A stretch of DNA of 64,000 bases from Falsiroseomonas selenitidurans (GCF_012103215.1 NZ_JAAVNE010000010.1:62001-126000); one strand, 5' to 3'; counted from the stretch's first letter, positions 48,678-57,762 are shown. The notes: a model not told the origin generated them from the sequence alone. Program-made: numbers and translations.

Positions 48678-51047
48678 TCAGGTGGCGCGCGCCGCCTGGA
48701 TCGCCTGCCAGACCCTCTCCGGCGTCGCCGGCATGTCGATGTGCCGGATGCCATAGGTCGACAGCGCGTCGACCAGGGCATTCATCACCGCCGGCAGTGA
48801 CCCGGCGCAGCCCGCCTCGCCGCAGCCCTTGGCGCCCAACGGGTTGGTCGTGGCCGGGACGGGATGGCTCACGAACCCGATCGAAGGCATGTCCTCGGCC
48901 CGCGGCAGCGCATAGTCCATGTAGCTACCGGATTGCAGCTGGCCATCGTCGCTGAAGGCCACCCGCTCCAGCAGCGCCTGGCCGATGCCCTGGGCGATCC
49001 CGCCATGCGCCTGGCCGGCGACCAGCATCGGGTTCACGATGACGCCGAAATCATTCACCGAGGTGTAGCGGACCACGGAGACAATGCCGGTCTCCGGGTC
49101 CACCTCCACCTCCGCGACGTGGCAGCCATTGGGATAGGCCTGCGGCGCCTCGTCGAACACATGCGTCACGTCGAGTGTGGGCGGCACGCCCTCCGGCAGC
49201 GAGGTCGCGTCACGCAGCCGGGCGGCTAGGTCCATGATGCCGATACCGCGGTCCGTGCCAGCGATCAGGAAGCGGCCATGGCCGCCTTCGGCATGGGCTT
49301 CGAACTCGATATCGGTCGGCGCGGCCTCCAGCGCCCAGGCCGCAGCGTCCCGCCCCTTCTTCACCACCAGCTCCGCGGCCTCCATGATCGCGGCGCCGGA
49401 CGCCATCAGCGACTTGGAGCCGCCGGTGCCGCCGCCGGCGACCAGCTCGTCGGAATCGCCCTGCAGCAGACGGATCTGCTGGAAGGGAATCCCGATGGCC
49501 TGGTGCAGCACCTGGGCGAAGGCGCTCCAATGCCCCTGCCCGTAGTCCAGCGTCCCAGTGATGATGGTGACGGTGCCGTCCTTCTCGAAGCGGATCCCGC
49601 CCTGCTCCTTGGTCGGGGGCGCCGTGCATTCCAGGAAGTTGCCGATGCCGAGACCGCGCAGACGGCCCTGCGACGCGCTCTCGGCCTTGCGGGCGGCAAA
49701 GCCCGCGACATCCGCCGCAGAAAGAGTCTCCTCCAGTACCGCGGTGAAGTCGCCACCATCGTAACGGCTGCCGGAGGCAGCGGCATAGGGGAACTGGTCG
49801 GTGCGGATATGGTTGCGGCTGCGGATCTCCACGGCGCTGATGCCCATTTCCGCGGCGGCGGCTTCGATCAGCCGCTCCATGAAGTAGTTGCCCTCCGGCC
49901 GGCCGGCACCACGATAGGCGGAAACGGGGGTGGTATTGGTCAGCAGGCAGCGCGTCGCCACCTCGATCAGCGGGGTCGCGTAGTTGGACTGCACGTTCTT
50001 CCAGAAATTCGCCGTGCCCATCAGCGGTGCCACAGTGGACAGGTAGGCGCCCATATTGGCGAAGGATGTCAGGCGCACCGCCAGGAACTTCGCTTCCGCA
50101 TCCAGCGCCAGCTCCGCCACCACCTCATGGTCGCGCCCGTGCTGGTCAGACAGGAAGCTGCCGGAGCGTTCATCCGTCCACTTCACCGGGCGGGCCAGTT
50201 CCTTGGCGGCATGCAGCAGGCAGAGATATTCCGGGTAGGCGTTGGCCTTCATGCCGAAGCTGCCGCCGACATTGCCGGTCAGCACCCGCACCTGCTGCAC
50301 CGGCACCTTGAGGACCTCGTTGGCCAGCTGGTTGCGCAGCCCGAACACACCCTGACAGCCGACGCGCAGGACATGCCGGCCCTCCTCAAAGGTGCCGATC
50401 GCGCTGCGCGGCTCCATCGCCGAGACGACGATGCGGTTGTTGCGCAGGGAGAGCCTGGCGACATGCGCGGCACTGGCGAAGGCTGCTGCCACCTTGGCCG
50501 AGTCGCCCTGGTGGAAGTCCAGCACCAGATTGCCGGGGATATCGCCATAGAGTTGCGGCGCATCGGTCGCCGCGGCGGCCGAGGCTTCCGTGACCGCCGG
50601 CAGCATGTCGATGTCGAGCTCGACCATTTCCGCCGCGTCTTTCGCCTCGGCCCGCGTCTCCGCCACCACAAAGGCGACCGGGTCGCCCACGAAGCGGACC
50701 TTATCGGTCGCCAGGGCGTGGCGCTGCGTGCTGCGCAGCGGGCTGCCATCCTTGTTCTTCAACGGCATACCGCATTTCATCGGGCCATAGCCGGCGGCCA
50801 CAAGGTCCGCCCCGGTCCAGACGCCGAGGACGCCCGGCATGGCGCGCGCCGCCTCCGTAGCGATGCCGCGGATCACGCCATGCGCATAGGGGCTGCGGAC
50901 GATCACGCACCATGCCTGGCCCGGCAGCGCAATGTCGTCCGTATAGCGGCCGCGTCCGGTCAGCAGCACCGGATCCTCGGCGCGGGGGACCGGCTGGCCG
51001 ATGCCGAACTTCAGGCGCGTCGGGTCGAGCATATTGGTATCGGGCAT
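48678..51047 (-). CDS. Xanthine dehydrogenase-family molybdopterin-binding subunit (CoxL-like)
   Basis: The 789-residue protein is the large subunit of a molybdenum hydroxylase. The N-terminal a/b hammerhead (PVPRAEDPVLLTGRGRYTDD) leads into the cofactor-binding domain with VGGSFGMKANAYPEY and the catalytic Glu in GAKGCGEAGCAG. The active-site loop reads AYRGAGRPEG, not the AYxCSFR of true aerobic CO dehydrogenase, so it belongs to the broader aldehyde/hydroxylase group. The FAD and iron-sulfur subunits, normally adjacent, are not in the window. ATG at 51047 gives the usual N-terminus; the frame extends up to 51188 without homology. Confidence 0.88.
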   Translation of the reverse strand: MPDTNMLDPTRLKFGIGQPVPRAEDPVLLTGRGRYTDDIALPGQAWCVIVRSPYAHGVIRGIATEAARAMPGVLGVWTGADLVAAGYGPMKCGMPLKNKDGSPLRSTQRHALATDKVRFVGDPVAFVVAETRAEAKDAAEMVELDIDMLPAVTEASAAAATDAPQLYGDIPGNLVLDFHQGDSAKVAAAFASAAHVARLSLRNNRIVVSAMEPRSAIGTFEEGRHVLRVGCQGVFGLRNQLANEVLKVPVQQVRVLTGNVGGSFGMKANAYPEYLCLLHAAKELARPVKWTDERSGSFLSDQHGRDHEVVAELALDAEAKFLAVRLTSFANMGAYLSTVAPLMGTANFWKNVQSNYATPLIEVATRCLLTNTTPVSAYRGAGRPEGNYFMERLIEAAAAEMGISAVEIRSRNHIRTDQFPYAAASGSRYDGGDFTAVLEETLSAADVAGFAARKAESASQGRLRGLGIGNFLECTAPPTKEQGGIRFEKDGTVTIITGTLDYGQGHWSAFAQVLHQAIGIPFQQIRLLQGDSDELVAGGGTGGSKSLMASGAAIMEAAELVVKKGRDAAAWALEAAPTDIEFEAHAEGGHGRFLIAGTDRGIGIMDLAARLRDATSLPEGVPPTLDVTHVFDEAPQAYPNGCHVAEVEVDPETGIVSVVRYTSVNDFGVIVNPMLVAGQAHGGIAQGIGQALLERVAFSDDGQLQSGSYMDYALPRAEDMPSIGFVSHPVPATTNPLGAKGCGEAGCAGSLPAVMNALVDALSTYGIRHIDMPATPERVWQAIQAARAT

Positions 51048-51114
51048 GGGGAGGTCCTTGCAGCAGGTCGGTCTTGGAACTGGGGGCGGCCCCGGCAATG
51101 CGAAGGGGCGTGAT

Positions 51115-52125
51115 TCACGCCACCCCTGCCACGCCACCGGTCCGATGCAGCCATGCCGCATAGTCGGCATAGGCGGCCTCCGGCGCAAATCGGGGCGCCC
51201 AGCCCAGGCCTGCAGCGCGGCCGATGGCCATCAGGCCACGTGGGCGGGTCTCGTTGAACGGAACGTTCGGCAGTTCGCCCGGGCCGGCGTGCCGCCACTG
51301 GAAGCCCGGGATCGCAGCGGCGAGCTCATCCAAGCAGGCGCCGGCATGGGGCGACCAGTCCTGCGCGGAAGCCAGGTTGAAGATGCGCTCCGCCGGCGCC
51401 GGAGCATCCAGCAGGGCCAGCAGCCCGGCCGCCAGGTCGCGCACATAGATCCAGTCGTAGGCCGGCAGGGGCGCCGGCGGCAGGATGGCGCAGCCCCCTG
51501 CCGCGGCAAGCTGGGCGATGGCCAGGTGCGGGCTCAATGTGTCGCGCAGGCCGGTATCGCGTTCCCACGGCCCGTAGGTCGCTCCGATACGTGCCACCAC
51601 CGCGTCCAGCCCCCAGAGTCCCGCCAGGCGCAGACCCGCCCGCTCTACGGCGAATTTGGTCACGCCATAGAGGCTGATGGGTCGGCAGGGCGTCGTCACC
51701 TCGTCCAGCACCGCGTGGTCATAGGCCGATTCGCCATAGACGGCGGAGGAGGCCGGCAGCACCACGCGCCGCACCGTCCCGGCGTCGCGCGCCGCGGCCA
51801 GGGTTGCGAAGACCGCCGTCAGATTGACATCCAGGATAAGGTCCGGCGCCGCGGCTTCCCGCTGTGGGCCGGCAGTGATTGCGGCGAAGGGGAAGACCCG
51901 GTCGATGACCCGCCCGCGGAACAGCGCGGCGAGGGCTTTGGCGTCGCGCACATCGCCCTGCAGCACCTCGAGCCGCCCCTTGAGCCCGGCGAAGGCGCTC
52001 TGTGCGGCCGCGGGCAGCGTCGCCTCCTGGCCGAAAACCACCACATGCTCGCCGCGCCCGAGAAGGGCCTCGACCAGGTTGAGGCCGACAAAACCGGCAC
52101 CTCCGGTGATCAGGATGGCGGGCAT
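51115..52125 (-). CDS. NAD-dependent epimerase/dehydratase (extended SDR)
   Basis: The 336-residue extended SDR has the NAD motif ILITGGAGFVGLNLVEALL and the catalytic YxxxK in SLYGVTKFAVERA, preceded by ASSAVYGESAYD. WIYVRDLAAGLLALLDAP is the typical substrate-domain segment. Relatives act on nucleotide sugars or sugar acids such as erythronate; the sequence does not decide. It is on the same strand as, and 67 bases upstream of, the molybdenum-hydroxylase gene. Confidence 0.84.
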   Translation of the reverse strand: MPAILITGGAGFVGLNLVEALLGRGEHVVVFGQEATLPAAAQSAFAGLKGRLEVLQGDVRDAKALAALFRGRVIDRVFPFAAITAGPQREAAAPDLILDVNLTAVFATLAAARDAGTVRRVVLPASSAVYGESAYDHAVLDEVTTPCRPISLYGVTKFAVERAGLRLAGLWGLDAVVARIGATYGPWERDTGLRDTLSPHLAIAQLAAAGGCAILPPAPLPAYDWIYVRDLAAGLLALLDAPAPAERIFNLASAQDWSPHAGACLDELAAAIPGFQWRHAGPGELPNVPFNETRPRGLMAIGRAAGLGWAPRFAPEAAYADYAAWLHRTGGVAGVA

Positions 52126-52196
52126 GGCAGGCTCCTGCAGGCGGGCGGGGCGACGCCCCCTGGATATCCCGGGCGGAGGAGACCAGAAAGCCGGGC

Positions 52197-53417
52197 ATGA
52201 CCGATCCCGCGCATGAAACGCTTTCCTCTCCCCTTGCAGCCGTCATCGGCGCCGGGCCCGCCGGCCTCATGGCAGCCGAGGTCCTCGCCTCGGCGGGGGT
52301 GCGGGTGGCGGTGCACGACCACATGCCGTCCGTCGGCCGGAAGTTCCTGATGGCCGGGCGCGGTGGGCTGAACCTGACCCATGGTGAACCGCTGGAGCGG
52401 CTGCTCACCCGCTACCGCCCCTCCTCGCCGCCGCTGCTGGAGGCCATCCGCGCCTTTCCACCGGCCAAGGTGATCGCGTGGTCCGAGGGGCTGGGCATTG
52501 AGACCTTCGAGGGCTCCAGTGGCCGCATCTTCCCGCGCTGCCTGAAGGCCTCCCCACTGCTGCGCGCCTGGCTCGCCAGGCTGGCCTCCCTCGGGGTGAC
52601 CATCCATCCGCGCAGCCGCTGGACCGGCTGGTCGGCCGAGGGCGGGCCGAGCTTCATGGAACAGGTGGCAGCCACGCCTCAGGCCACCATTCTCGCGCTT
52701 GGCGGTGCCTCCTGGCCGCGTCTGGGATCGGACGGGCTATGGCCGGCAAGCCTGCCTTCACGGTCGGTGCGACGCTGGGAACCGGCCAATATGGGGCTCG
52801 AGATTGCCTGGTCGGCGCATTTCAGCAGCCGACACGAGGGCACGCCGCTGAAGCGCATTGCGCTGACCTTCGAAGGAGTCCGGGTGCAGGGCGAGGCGAT
52901 GGTGACGCGCCACGGCCTGGAAGGAGGCGCGGTCTATGCCCTCGCCGCACCGGTGCGGGAGGCGATCGCCGGTCATGGCTCGGCCAACCTCGTGCTGGAC
53001 CTGCGGCCGGACCTGTCGGCCAAGGAGGTCGCGGCGCGGTTGGCCGGACGCCCGCGCGCCGAATCGCTGGCGAACGGGCTGCGCAAGGCGCTCGCCCTGC
53101 CGCCGGTCGCGATCGGGCTGGTGCAGGAAGGGCTGCGCGCCGGGGGCGCTGGGATCGCGCCAATGGTGCTGGTCAAGGCGCTGCCGCTGCGCGCCACAGG
53201 CGTCGCGCCCCTGGCCCGGGCCATTTCCTCGGCTGGCGGCCTCTGCTGGTCGGAACTGGATGCCGGCTTCATGCTGAAGAACCAGCCTGGGGTCTTTGCC
53301 TGCGGAGAGATGCTGGACTGGGAAGCACCGACTGGCGGCTACCTGCTACAGGGCTGCCTGAGCACCGGCGTCGCCGCGGGTCGATCGGCCCTCGCCTGGC
53401 TCCGGCGCGGCGCCTAG
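52197..53417 (+). CDS. HI0933-like flavoprotein (BaiN/RdsA-type NAD(P)/FAD-dependent oxidoreductase)
   Basis: The 406-residue flavoprotein has the N-terminal FAD motif AAVIGAGPAGLMAAEVLA. The HI0933 signature GRKFLMAGRGGLNLTH follows, then ATILALGGASWPRLGSDG and the C-terminal FAD contact ACGEMLDWEAPTGGYLLQ. The family is widespread with poorly defined substrates. GGAGGAGACC precedes the ATG at 52197. The stop overlaps the convergent Lrp gene by 4 bases. Confidence 0.85.
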   Translation: MTDPAHETLSSPLAAVIGAGPAGLMAAEVLASAGVRVAVHDHMPSVGRKFLMAGRGGLNLTHGEPLERLLTRYRPSSPPLLEAIRAFPPAKVIAWSEGLGIETFEGSSGRIFPRCLKASPLLRAWLARLASLGVTIHPRSRWTGWSAEGGPSFMEQVAATPQATILALGGASWPRLGSDGLWPASLPSRSVRRWEPANMGLEIAWSAHFSSRHEGTPLKRIALTFEGVRVQGEAMVTRHGLEGGAVYALAAPVREAIAGHGSANLVLDLRPDLSAKEVAARLAGRPRAESLANGLRKALALPPVAIGLVQEGLRAGGAGIAPMVLVKALPLRATGVAPLARAISSAGGLCWSELDAGFMLKNQPGVFACGEMLDWEAPTGGYLLQGCLSTGVAAGRSALAWLRRGA

Positions 53418-53887
53418 ACAGGCACCGCGCCAGGTGGCTTCAGCGCCATGAGGACGAAGGAACTGCGGGTTTCCTTCACCCCAGGCATGCGCAGCAGCGC
53501 CTTCAGCGCGAAATCCGCGTAGGCCTCGAAATCGGCGGCGACGACGTACAACATGTAGTCCATGCCGCCGCTCATGGCATAGGCCGCCACCACTTCCTCC
53601 CGCGCCGCCAGCGCCTTGTGGAACGCGCTGGCCACCTCCTCAGCGTGGGAGGACAGGGCAACCTGGACGAAGGCCTGAATGGGCAGTCCCACGCGCGCCG
53701 GTTCCACCACCGCCGTATAGCGGGCAATGACGCCGGCATCCTCCATGCGGCGGATCCGGCGCAGGCAGGGGGTGGCCGAAAGACCGACCTGCTCCGCCAG
53801 CAGGGTCACCGCGATGCGGCCGTCGCGTTGCAGGACGCGCAGGATGCGGCGGTCCACCTCATCAAGGCTGATAGTGGATCTGACCAT
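53414..53887 (-). CDS. Lrp/AsnC-family transcriptional regulator
   Basis: The 157-residue protein has an N-terminal winged HTH (LDEVDRRILRVLQRDGRIAV, LAEQVGLSATPCLRRIRRME) and a C-terminal ligand-binding RAM domain (FVQVALSSHAEEVASAFHKA, MSGGMDYMLYVVA). The ATG at 53887 gives the normal family length; an in-frame ATG at 53923 would add 12 residues. It is divergent from hppD across 116 bases. In other proteobacteria such regulators control tyrosine or phenylalanine catabolism, so control of hppD is likely but inferred. Confidence 0.88.
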   Translation of the reverse strand: MVRSTISLDEVDRRILRVLQRDGRIAVTLLAEQVGLSATPCLRRIRRMEDAGVIARYTAVVEPARVGLPIQAFVQVALSSHAEEVASAFHKALAAREEVVAAYAMSGGMDYMLYVVAADFEAYADFALKALLRMPGVKETRSSFVLMALKPPGAVPV

Positions 53888-54003
53888 AGACAAGGCCCTG
53901 CCGGAGTTGATCTGTGCGACCATGCCCCAGATTTGGGCCAGATTCGCTGAATTTCCCTTCCTTCCCTGTCCTATTGGTAGGGCCTGCAGGAGGAAGATGC
54001 GCC

Positions 54004-55110
54004 ATGGATGTCCCGCCCGACCGCTCCACCTTTGCCGGCCGCATGTCCGAGGCCAACCCGATGGGCACCGACGGTTTCGAGTTCGTCGAATTCACCGGCC
54101 CGGACATTCCCTCTCTTGAGGCCCTGTTCGACCGCCTTGGTTTCGTCGCGGTCGCGCGCCATCGCTCCAAGGCAGTGACTCTTTGGCGCCAGGGCGACAT
54201 CAACTTCATTCTCAATGCCGAGCCGGAGAGCTTCGCGCAGTCTTTCGCCCGGGTTCACGGCCCCTCCGCCTGCGCGATGGCCTTTCGGGTGGCCGATGCG
54301 GCCGCGGCCTATCGCCGCGCCGTCGATCTGGGCGCCAGGCCCGTTCAGGGCACCATCGGACCGATGGAGTTGAACATCCCGGCCATCGAGGGCATCGGCG
54401 GGTCCCTGCTTTACTTCGTCGACCGCTACGGCACGCGGGGCACAATCTACGACGTCGATTTCAACTGGCTGGGGGAGCGTGATCCACGGCCGGCGGGCAG
54501 CGGCCTGACGGTGATCGACCACCTGACACACAACGTCCATCGCGGGCGCATGGATGTGTGGTGCGAGTTCTACGCCAAGCTCTTCAATTTCAAGGAAATC
54601 CGGTACTTCGACATCGAGGGTAAGCTCACCGGCCTGAAGTCCCGCGCCCTGACCTCTCCTTGCGGTCAGATCCGGATCCCGATCAACGAAAGCTCGGACG
54701 ACCGGAGCCAGATTGAGGAATTCCTGCGCGTTTACCAAGGCGAGGGCATCCAACATGTGGCGCTCGGCACCGCCGACATTCACGCCAGCGTGGAAGCGAT
54801 GCGGGAGGCGGGCGTCGCCTTCCTGGACACGCCGGACACTTACTATGAGCTGCTGCCGAACCGACTGCCGGGCGCCGAGGTCGGGCTGGACCGGCTGCGC
54901 CGGAACCGGATCCTGATGGACGGTGCACCGACGCCGGAAGGCGGCCGCCTGCTGCAGATCTTCACCGGCAACGTGATCGGCCCGATCTTCTTCGAACTGA
55001 TCCAACGCCAGGGTGACCAAGGCTTCGGCGAGGGCAATTTCCGCGCCTTGTTCGAGAGCATCGAGCTCGACCAGATCCGCCGCGGCGTACTCAAGCCAAC
55101 GGAGGCCTGA
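54004..55110 (+). CDS. hppD: 4-hydroxyphenylpyruvate dioxygenase
   Basis: HPPD converts 4-hydroxyphenylpyruvate to homogentisate with Fe(II) and O2 in tyrosine breakdown. The 368-residue protein has two vicinal-oxygen-chelate domains. The iron ligands are H173 (IDHLTHNV), H251 (IQHVALGT) and E331 (IFFELIQRQG), followed by the C-terminal gate GFGEGNFRALFESIE. AGGAGG at 53989-53994 sits nine bases before the ATG at 54004; an ATG at 53997 is out of frame. The later homogentisate enzymes are not in the window. The 3' end overlaps the fliJ-like gene by 20 bases. Confidence 0.95.
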   Translation: MDVPPDRSTFAGRMSEANPMGTDGFEFVEFTGPDIPSLEALFDRLGFVAVARHRSKAVTLWRQGDINFILNAEPESFAQSFARVHGPSACAMAFRVADAAAAYRRAVDLGARPVQGTIGPMELNIPAIEGIGGSLLYFVDRYGTRGTIYDVDFNWLGERDPRPAGSGLTVIDHLTHNVHRGRMDVWCEFYAKLFNFKEIRYFDIEGKLTGLKSRALTSPCGQIRIPINESSDDRSQIEEFLRVYQGEGIQHVALGTADIHASVEAMREAGVAFLDTPDTYYELLPNRLPGAEVGLDRLRRNRILMDGAPTPEGGRLLQIFTGNVIGPIFFELIQRQGDQGFGEGNFRALFESIELDQIRRGVLKPTEA

Positions 55111-55501
55111 CGCTGGGCAGGGGCAGGTCATCCATCGCGGCCTGATCGCGAGCCAGCCTCGCCGCCCGGTCGGCGGCCCTGCGCCGCGCCGCCTCCTCCA
55201 CGATGGCCCGCTCGGCAAGGCTGGCGCGGGCGGCCGCCTCCCGCGCCCGGTCCAGCCGATCCGCCGCCATGGCGCGCAGGGCACCCGCCTGTGCCAGACT
55301 AGTTTTGGCGGCAGGCAGCCAGTTCGCGAAGGCCTCCGGTGCCTTCTGGCCCGTTTCTGCGAGGAGGGCCGCCTGAAGTGCCGCCTCTCCCTCCGCGGCC
55401 GTCGCTTCGGCGGCCCGTGCACCGGCGAGCTGGCGCCTTGCCGCATCCAGCTCCACCCGTCGCAGCAGGCGAATCGCCCGCAGCGCGTCAGGCCGGGGCA
55501 T
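55091..55501 (-). CDS. fliJ: FliJ-like flagellar export chaperone/stalk protein
   Basis: The 136-residue protein is almost entirely predicted coiled coil, rich in Ala, Arg, Glu and Leu (AIRLLRRVELDAARRQLAGA, then AADRLDRAREAAARASLAER). This is the form of FliJ, the stalk in the FliI hexamer of the flagellar export ATPase. The sequence itself is too low in complexity for a firm family call; position decides it. Its ATG (55501) overlaps the end of fliI by 14 bases. It overlaps the convergent hppD end. Confidence 0.65.
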   Translation of the reverse strand: MPRPDALRAIRLLRRVELDAARRQLAGARAAEATAAEGEAALQAALLAETGQKAPEAFANWLPAAKTSLAQAGALRAMAADRLDRAREAAARASLAERAIVEEAARRRAADRAARLARDQAAMDDLPLPSVRPPLA

Positions 55502-56807
55502 CGTTGATCGCCACCGCGAGTCCCGCGAAAGCCTCCTCCAGCGTCGAGACCTCTCCCCTGGCCTGGTGCAGCAGCGCCTCCACCCTCGGCGCCAAACGCA
55601 GGGCTTCATCCACGGCGGTGTCCGCCCCCGCACGGTACGCGCCCAGCCGGACCAGATCCGCAACCTCGTCCCGCAGGGCAAGCACCTGCCGGGCCCGTCG
55701 CGCCAAGCGCGCCTGGTCGGGCGTCAGGCATCCCGGGACACTGCGCGACAGGCTGCGCAAGACATCGACGGCCGGGTAGCGGCCGGATTCTGCGATCCGA
55801 CGATCAAGGACAACGTGCCCGTCCAGGATGCCCCGTACCGCATCGGCGATCGGCTCGTCATGGTCGTCGCCCTCGACCAGCACCGTCAGCAGGGCGGTGA
55901 TGCTGCCAGCCCCCGGCCCGCCCGGGCCTGCACGTTCCAGCAAGGCCGGAAGCTCCCGAAACACGCTGGGCGGGTAGCCCCGGGTGGCAGGCGGTTCACC
56001 GGCCGCGAGCCCGATCTCTCGGCAGGCCAGGGCAAAGCGGGTGACCGAGTCGAGCAGCAGCAGAACGCGTTGACCGGCGTCCCGGAAATACTCGGCAATC
56101 GCCAGCGCGGCGTAGCCAGCTTCCCGCCGCGTGGCGGCGGGCGCGTCAGAGGTCGCGCAGACGACGACGCTGCGCGCCAGCCCTTCCGGACCGAGATCAT
56201 CCTCGATGAATTCCCGCAACTCTCGGCCACGCTCCCCGATCAACCCAAGCACGACCGTGTCGAAGGCGGCGGCACGGGCCAGGGTGGCCAGCAGCGTCGA
56301 CTTGCCGATGCCGGAGGCCGCGAACAGCCCAAGGCGCTGCCCCTCGCGCAGGGTGCAGAAGGCATCCAGCACGCGGACCCCAACGCCTGTGGCAGGGCCG
56401 AGGCGCTGGCGCGTGGCGGCAGGCGGTGCGGCCGCGCGTGCGGCGCGGGCCGTCAGGGCCTGCGGCAGCGGCCCCAGCCGGTCGAGGGGATTGCCCATTG
56501 GATCGACGACTCGGCCACGCCATCCGTCACAGACGGCCAGGCTTTGGCTTTCAACCACTTCGGCCACATCGCCGGCCGCCACCTGTCCGATTTCGCCGAA
56601 GACGACGCAACGCGCGCCGTTCCGCCCGATGCTCACAGCTTCGGCGACCGTCGGCCCGATCGGCTTCAGCAAGGCAACGCGTTCGCCGAGCGCGAGGCTT
56701 GGGCGAAGTCCATCGACGGCAACCGTCAGCAGGTCAGCGCCGACGACCCGCCCTTGGCGTCCCAGCCGCGGCTGGGACGCCAACCGGCCTTGCGCGGCCA
56801 ACCACAT
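55488..56807 (-). CDS. fliI: Flagellum-specific ATPase FliI
   Basis: FliI is the hexameric ATPase that helps unfold and deliver flagellar export substrates; type III secretion YscN proteins are close relatives. The 439-residue protein has Walker A in LFAASGIGKSTLLATLA, the conserved GLIGERGRELREFIEDDLG, Walker B in VLLLLDSVTRFALACREIG and ATRGYPPSVFRELPALLERA. With fliJ-like and chemotaxis genes adjacent, the flagellar role is favoured. The ATG at 56807 is the only in-frame standard start giving a full N-terminal barrel. The GAGGA upstream is 17 bases away, so the start is not well supported. A 30-base palindrome lies at codons 9-18. Confidence 0.87.
   Translation of the reverse strand: MWLAAQGRLASQPRLGRQGRVVGADLLTVAVDGLRPSLALGERVALLKPIGPTVAEAVSIGRNGARCVVFGEIGQVAAGDVAEVVESQSLAVCDGWRGRVVDPMGNPLDRLGPLPQALTARAARAAAPPAATRQRLGPATGVGVRVLDAFCTLREGQRLGLFAASGIGKSTLLATLARAAAFDTVVLGLIGERGRELREFIEDDLGPEGLARSVVVCATSDAPAATRREAGYAALAIAEYFRDAGQRVLLLLDSVTRFALACREIGLAAGEPPATRGYPPSVFRELPALLERAGPGGPGAGSITALLTVLVEGDDHDEPIADAVRGILDGHVVLDRRIAESGRYPAVDVLRSLSRSVPGCLTPDQARLARRARQVLALRDEVADLVRLGAYRAGADTAVDEALRLAPRVEALLHQARGEVSTLEEAFAGLAVAINDAPA
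56754..56783. repeat. 30-base perfect palindrome near the fliI start
   Basis: TTGGCGTCCCAGCCG at 56754-56768 is exactly complementary to the following 15 bases to 56783, with no unpaired centre. It lies 24 bases inside the fliI coding region, reading LASQPRLGRQG. Confidence 0.95.
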
Positions 56808-56955
56808 GCCAAATATTGAATTTTTCCTCAAAAAATGGTCTTTCGATATTATTTTATTTACCATCTGCCAATGATGCATTTTTTCGGTGAATAAGGTCTT
56901 CACTTATCACGCAAAAGTGGTATCCCTACACGTATCAGGTGTGTGGAGGCCTTCC
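56808..56955. promoter_or_regulatory. AT-rich divergent promoter region of fliI and ctrA
   Basis: This 148-base gap contains long A/T runs, in sharp contrast to the GC-rich flanks. For fliI (minus), TTGGCA (56871-56866) and TATCGA (56848-56843) are spaced by 17 bases. For ctrA (plus), GGAGG at 56944-56948 is the ribosome site, but no clear promoter hexamer pair stands out. No TTAA-N7-TTAA CtrA box was found by eye. Confidence 0.55.
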
Positions 56956-57690
56956 ATGCGTGTCCTTTTGGTTGAGGACGATACAATTGTTGCCCGAGGC
57001 GTGACCCTGGCCCTCAAGGCCGCGTCCATGATCGTGGATACGGCCGATACGGGGGAGGAGGCGCTCGAGCTCGCTCGTCTCTATGACTATGACATCGTTG
57101 TCCTCGATCTCATGCTGCCGGACATGGAGGGCTACGAGGTTGTCAGGCGACTGCGAGCCGCGCGCCTTGAGACTCCGGTGCTCATCCTTTCCGGCTTGAC
57201 TCGGCCACAGGCGAAGGTCCGTGGCTTCGGCATGGGGGCCGACGACTACATCACGAAGCCGTTCGACCAGCAGGAACTGGTTGCCCGTATTCAGGCCATC
57301 GTTCGGCGCGCCAAGGGCTTCAGCCAGCCAACCCTCTCCGTCGGTCCCCTCACCCTCAATCTGGGGTCGCGGGAAGTCCTGGTCGACGGCCGGGCGGTGC
57401 ACCTGACCGGCAAGGAATATGCCGTCCTGGAATTGCTGACGCTCCGCAAGGGCGTCGTTCTCACCAAGGAAGCCTTCCTGAACCATCTCTATGGCGGCAT
57501 GGACGAGCCGGAGGTGAAGATCATCGACGTCTTCATTTGCAAGCTTCGCAAGAAGCTGGCCAGCGCGGGCGCGGCGGAGTTGATCGGCACTGTCTGGGGG
57601 CGTGGCTATGTGCTGCGAGAGCCGAACGGCGCGATTCGCCTCTCTGCCGGCCCCGAAGGTCGCGGAGGCCCGGCTTCGGCGGCCGCCTGA
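56956..57690 (+). CDS. ctrA: Cell-cycle response regulator CtrA
   Basis: The 244-residue OmpR-type regulator matches CtrA throughout. The receiver has MRVLLVEDD and phospho-acceptor D51 in [19 protein letters not shown], then [18 protein letters not shown]. The DNA-binding domain carries [37 protein letters not shown] and ICKLRKKL, nearly invariant in CtrA. In alphaproteobacteria outside Caulobacter it mainly controls flagella, chemotaxis and related traits. ATG 56956 follows GGAGG by seven bases; the frame is open from 56887. The acidic/Gly/Ala tail after VLREP is longer than in Caulobacter. It is divergent from fliI and convergent with cheR. Confidence 0.94.
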   Translation: MRVLLVEDDTIVARGVTLALKAASMIVDTADTGEEALELARLYDYDIVVLDLMLPDMEGYEVVRRLRAARLETPVLILSGLTRPQAKVRGFGMGADDYITKPFDQQELVARIQAIVRRAKGFSQPTLSVGPLTLNLGSREVLVDGRAVHLTGKEYAVLELLTLRKGVVLTKEAFLNHLYGGMDEPEVKIIDVFICKLRKKLASAGAAELIGTVWGRGYVLREPNGAIRLSAGPEGRGGPASAAA

Positions 57691-57711
57691 CAAGCAACGC
57701 CTGCCCTGAGG

Positions 57712-57737
57712 CGGTCACCGGCTACCGCCGGTGACCG
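57712..57737. terminator. Bidirectional terminator between ctrA and cheR
   Basis: CGGTCACCGGC (57712-57722) pairs perfectly over 11 bp with GCCGGTGACCG (57727-57737) around a TACC loop, in the 72-base gap between the two convergent genes. Confidence 0.75.
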
Positions 57738-57762
57738 ATGAGTTCCTTGGTCCCACAGCGGC

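Noticed and set aside
53997-53999. ATG closest to the ribosome-binding site of hppD
   Set aside because: It is out of frame with the HPPD coding sequence; the ATG at 54004 is in frame and well spaced from AGGAGG.
56808-56955. CtrA autoregulatory box (TTAA-N7-TTAA)
   Set aside because: Despite the AT-rich sequence no pair of TTAA half-sites with the right spacing was found by eye.
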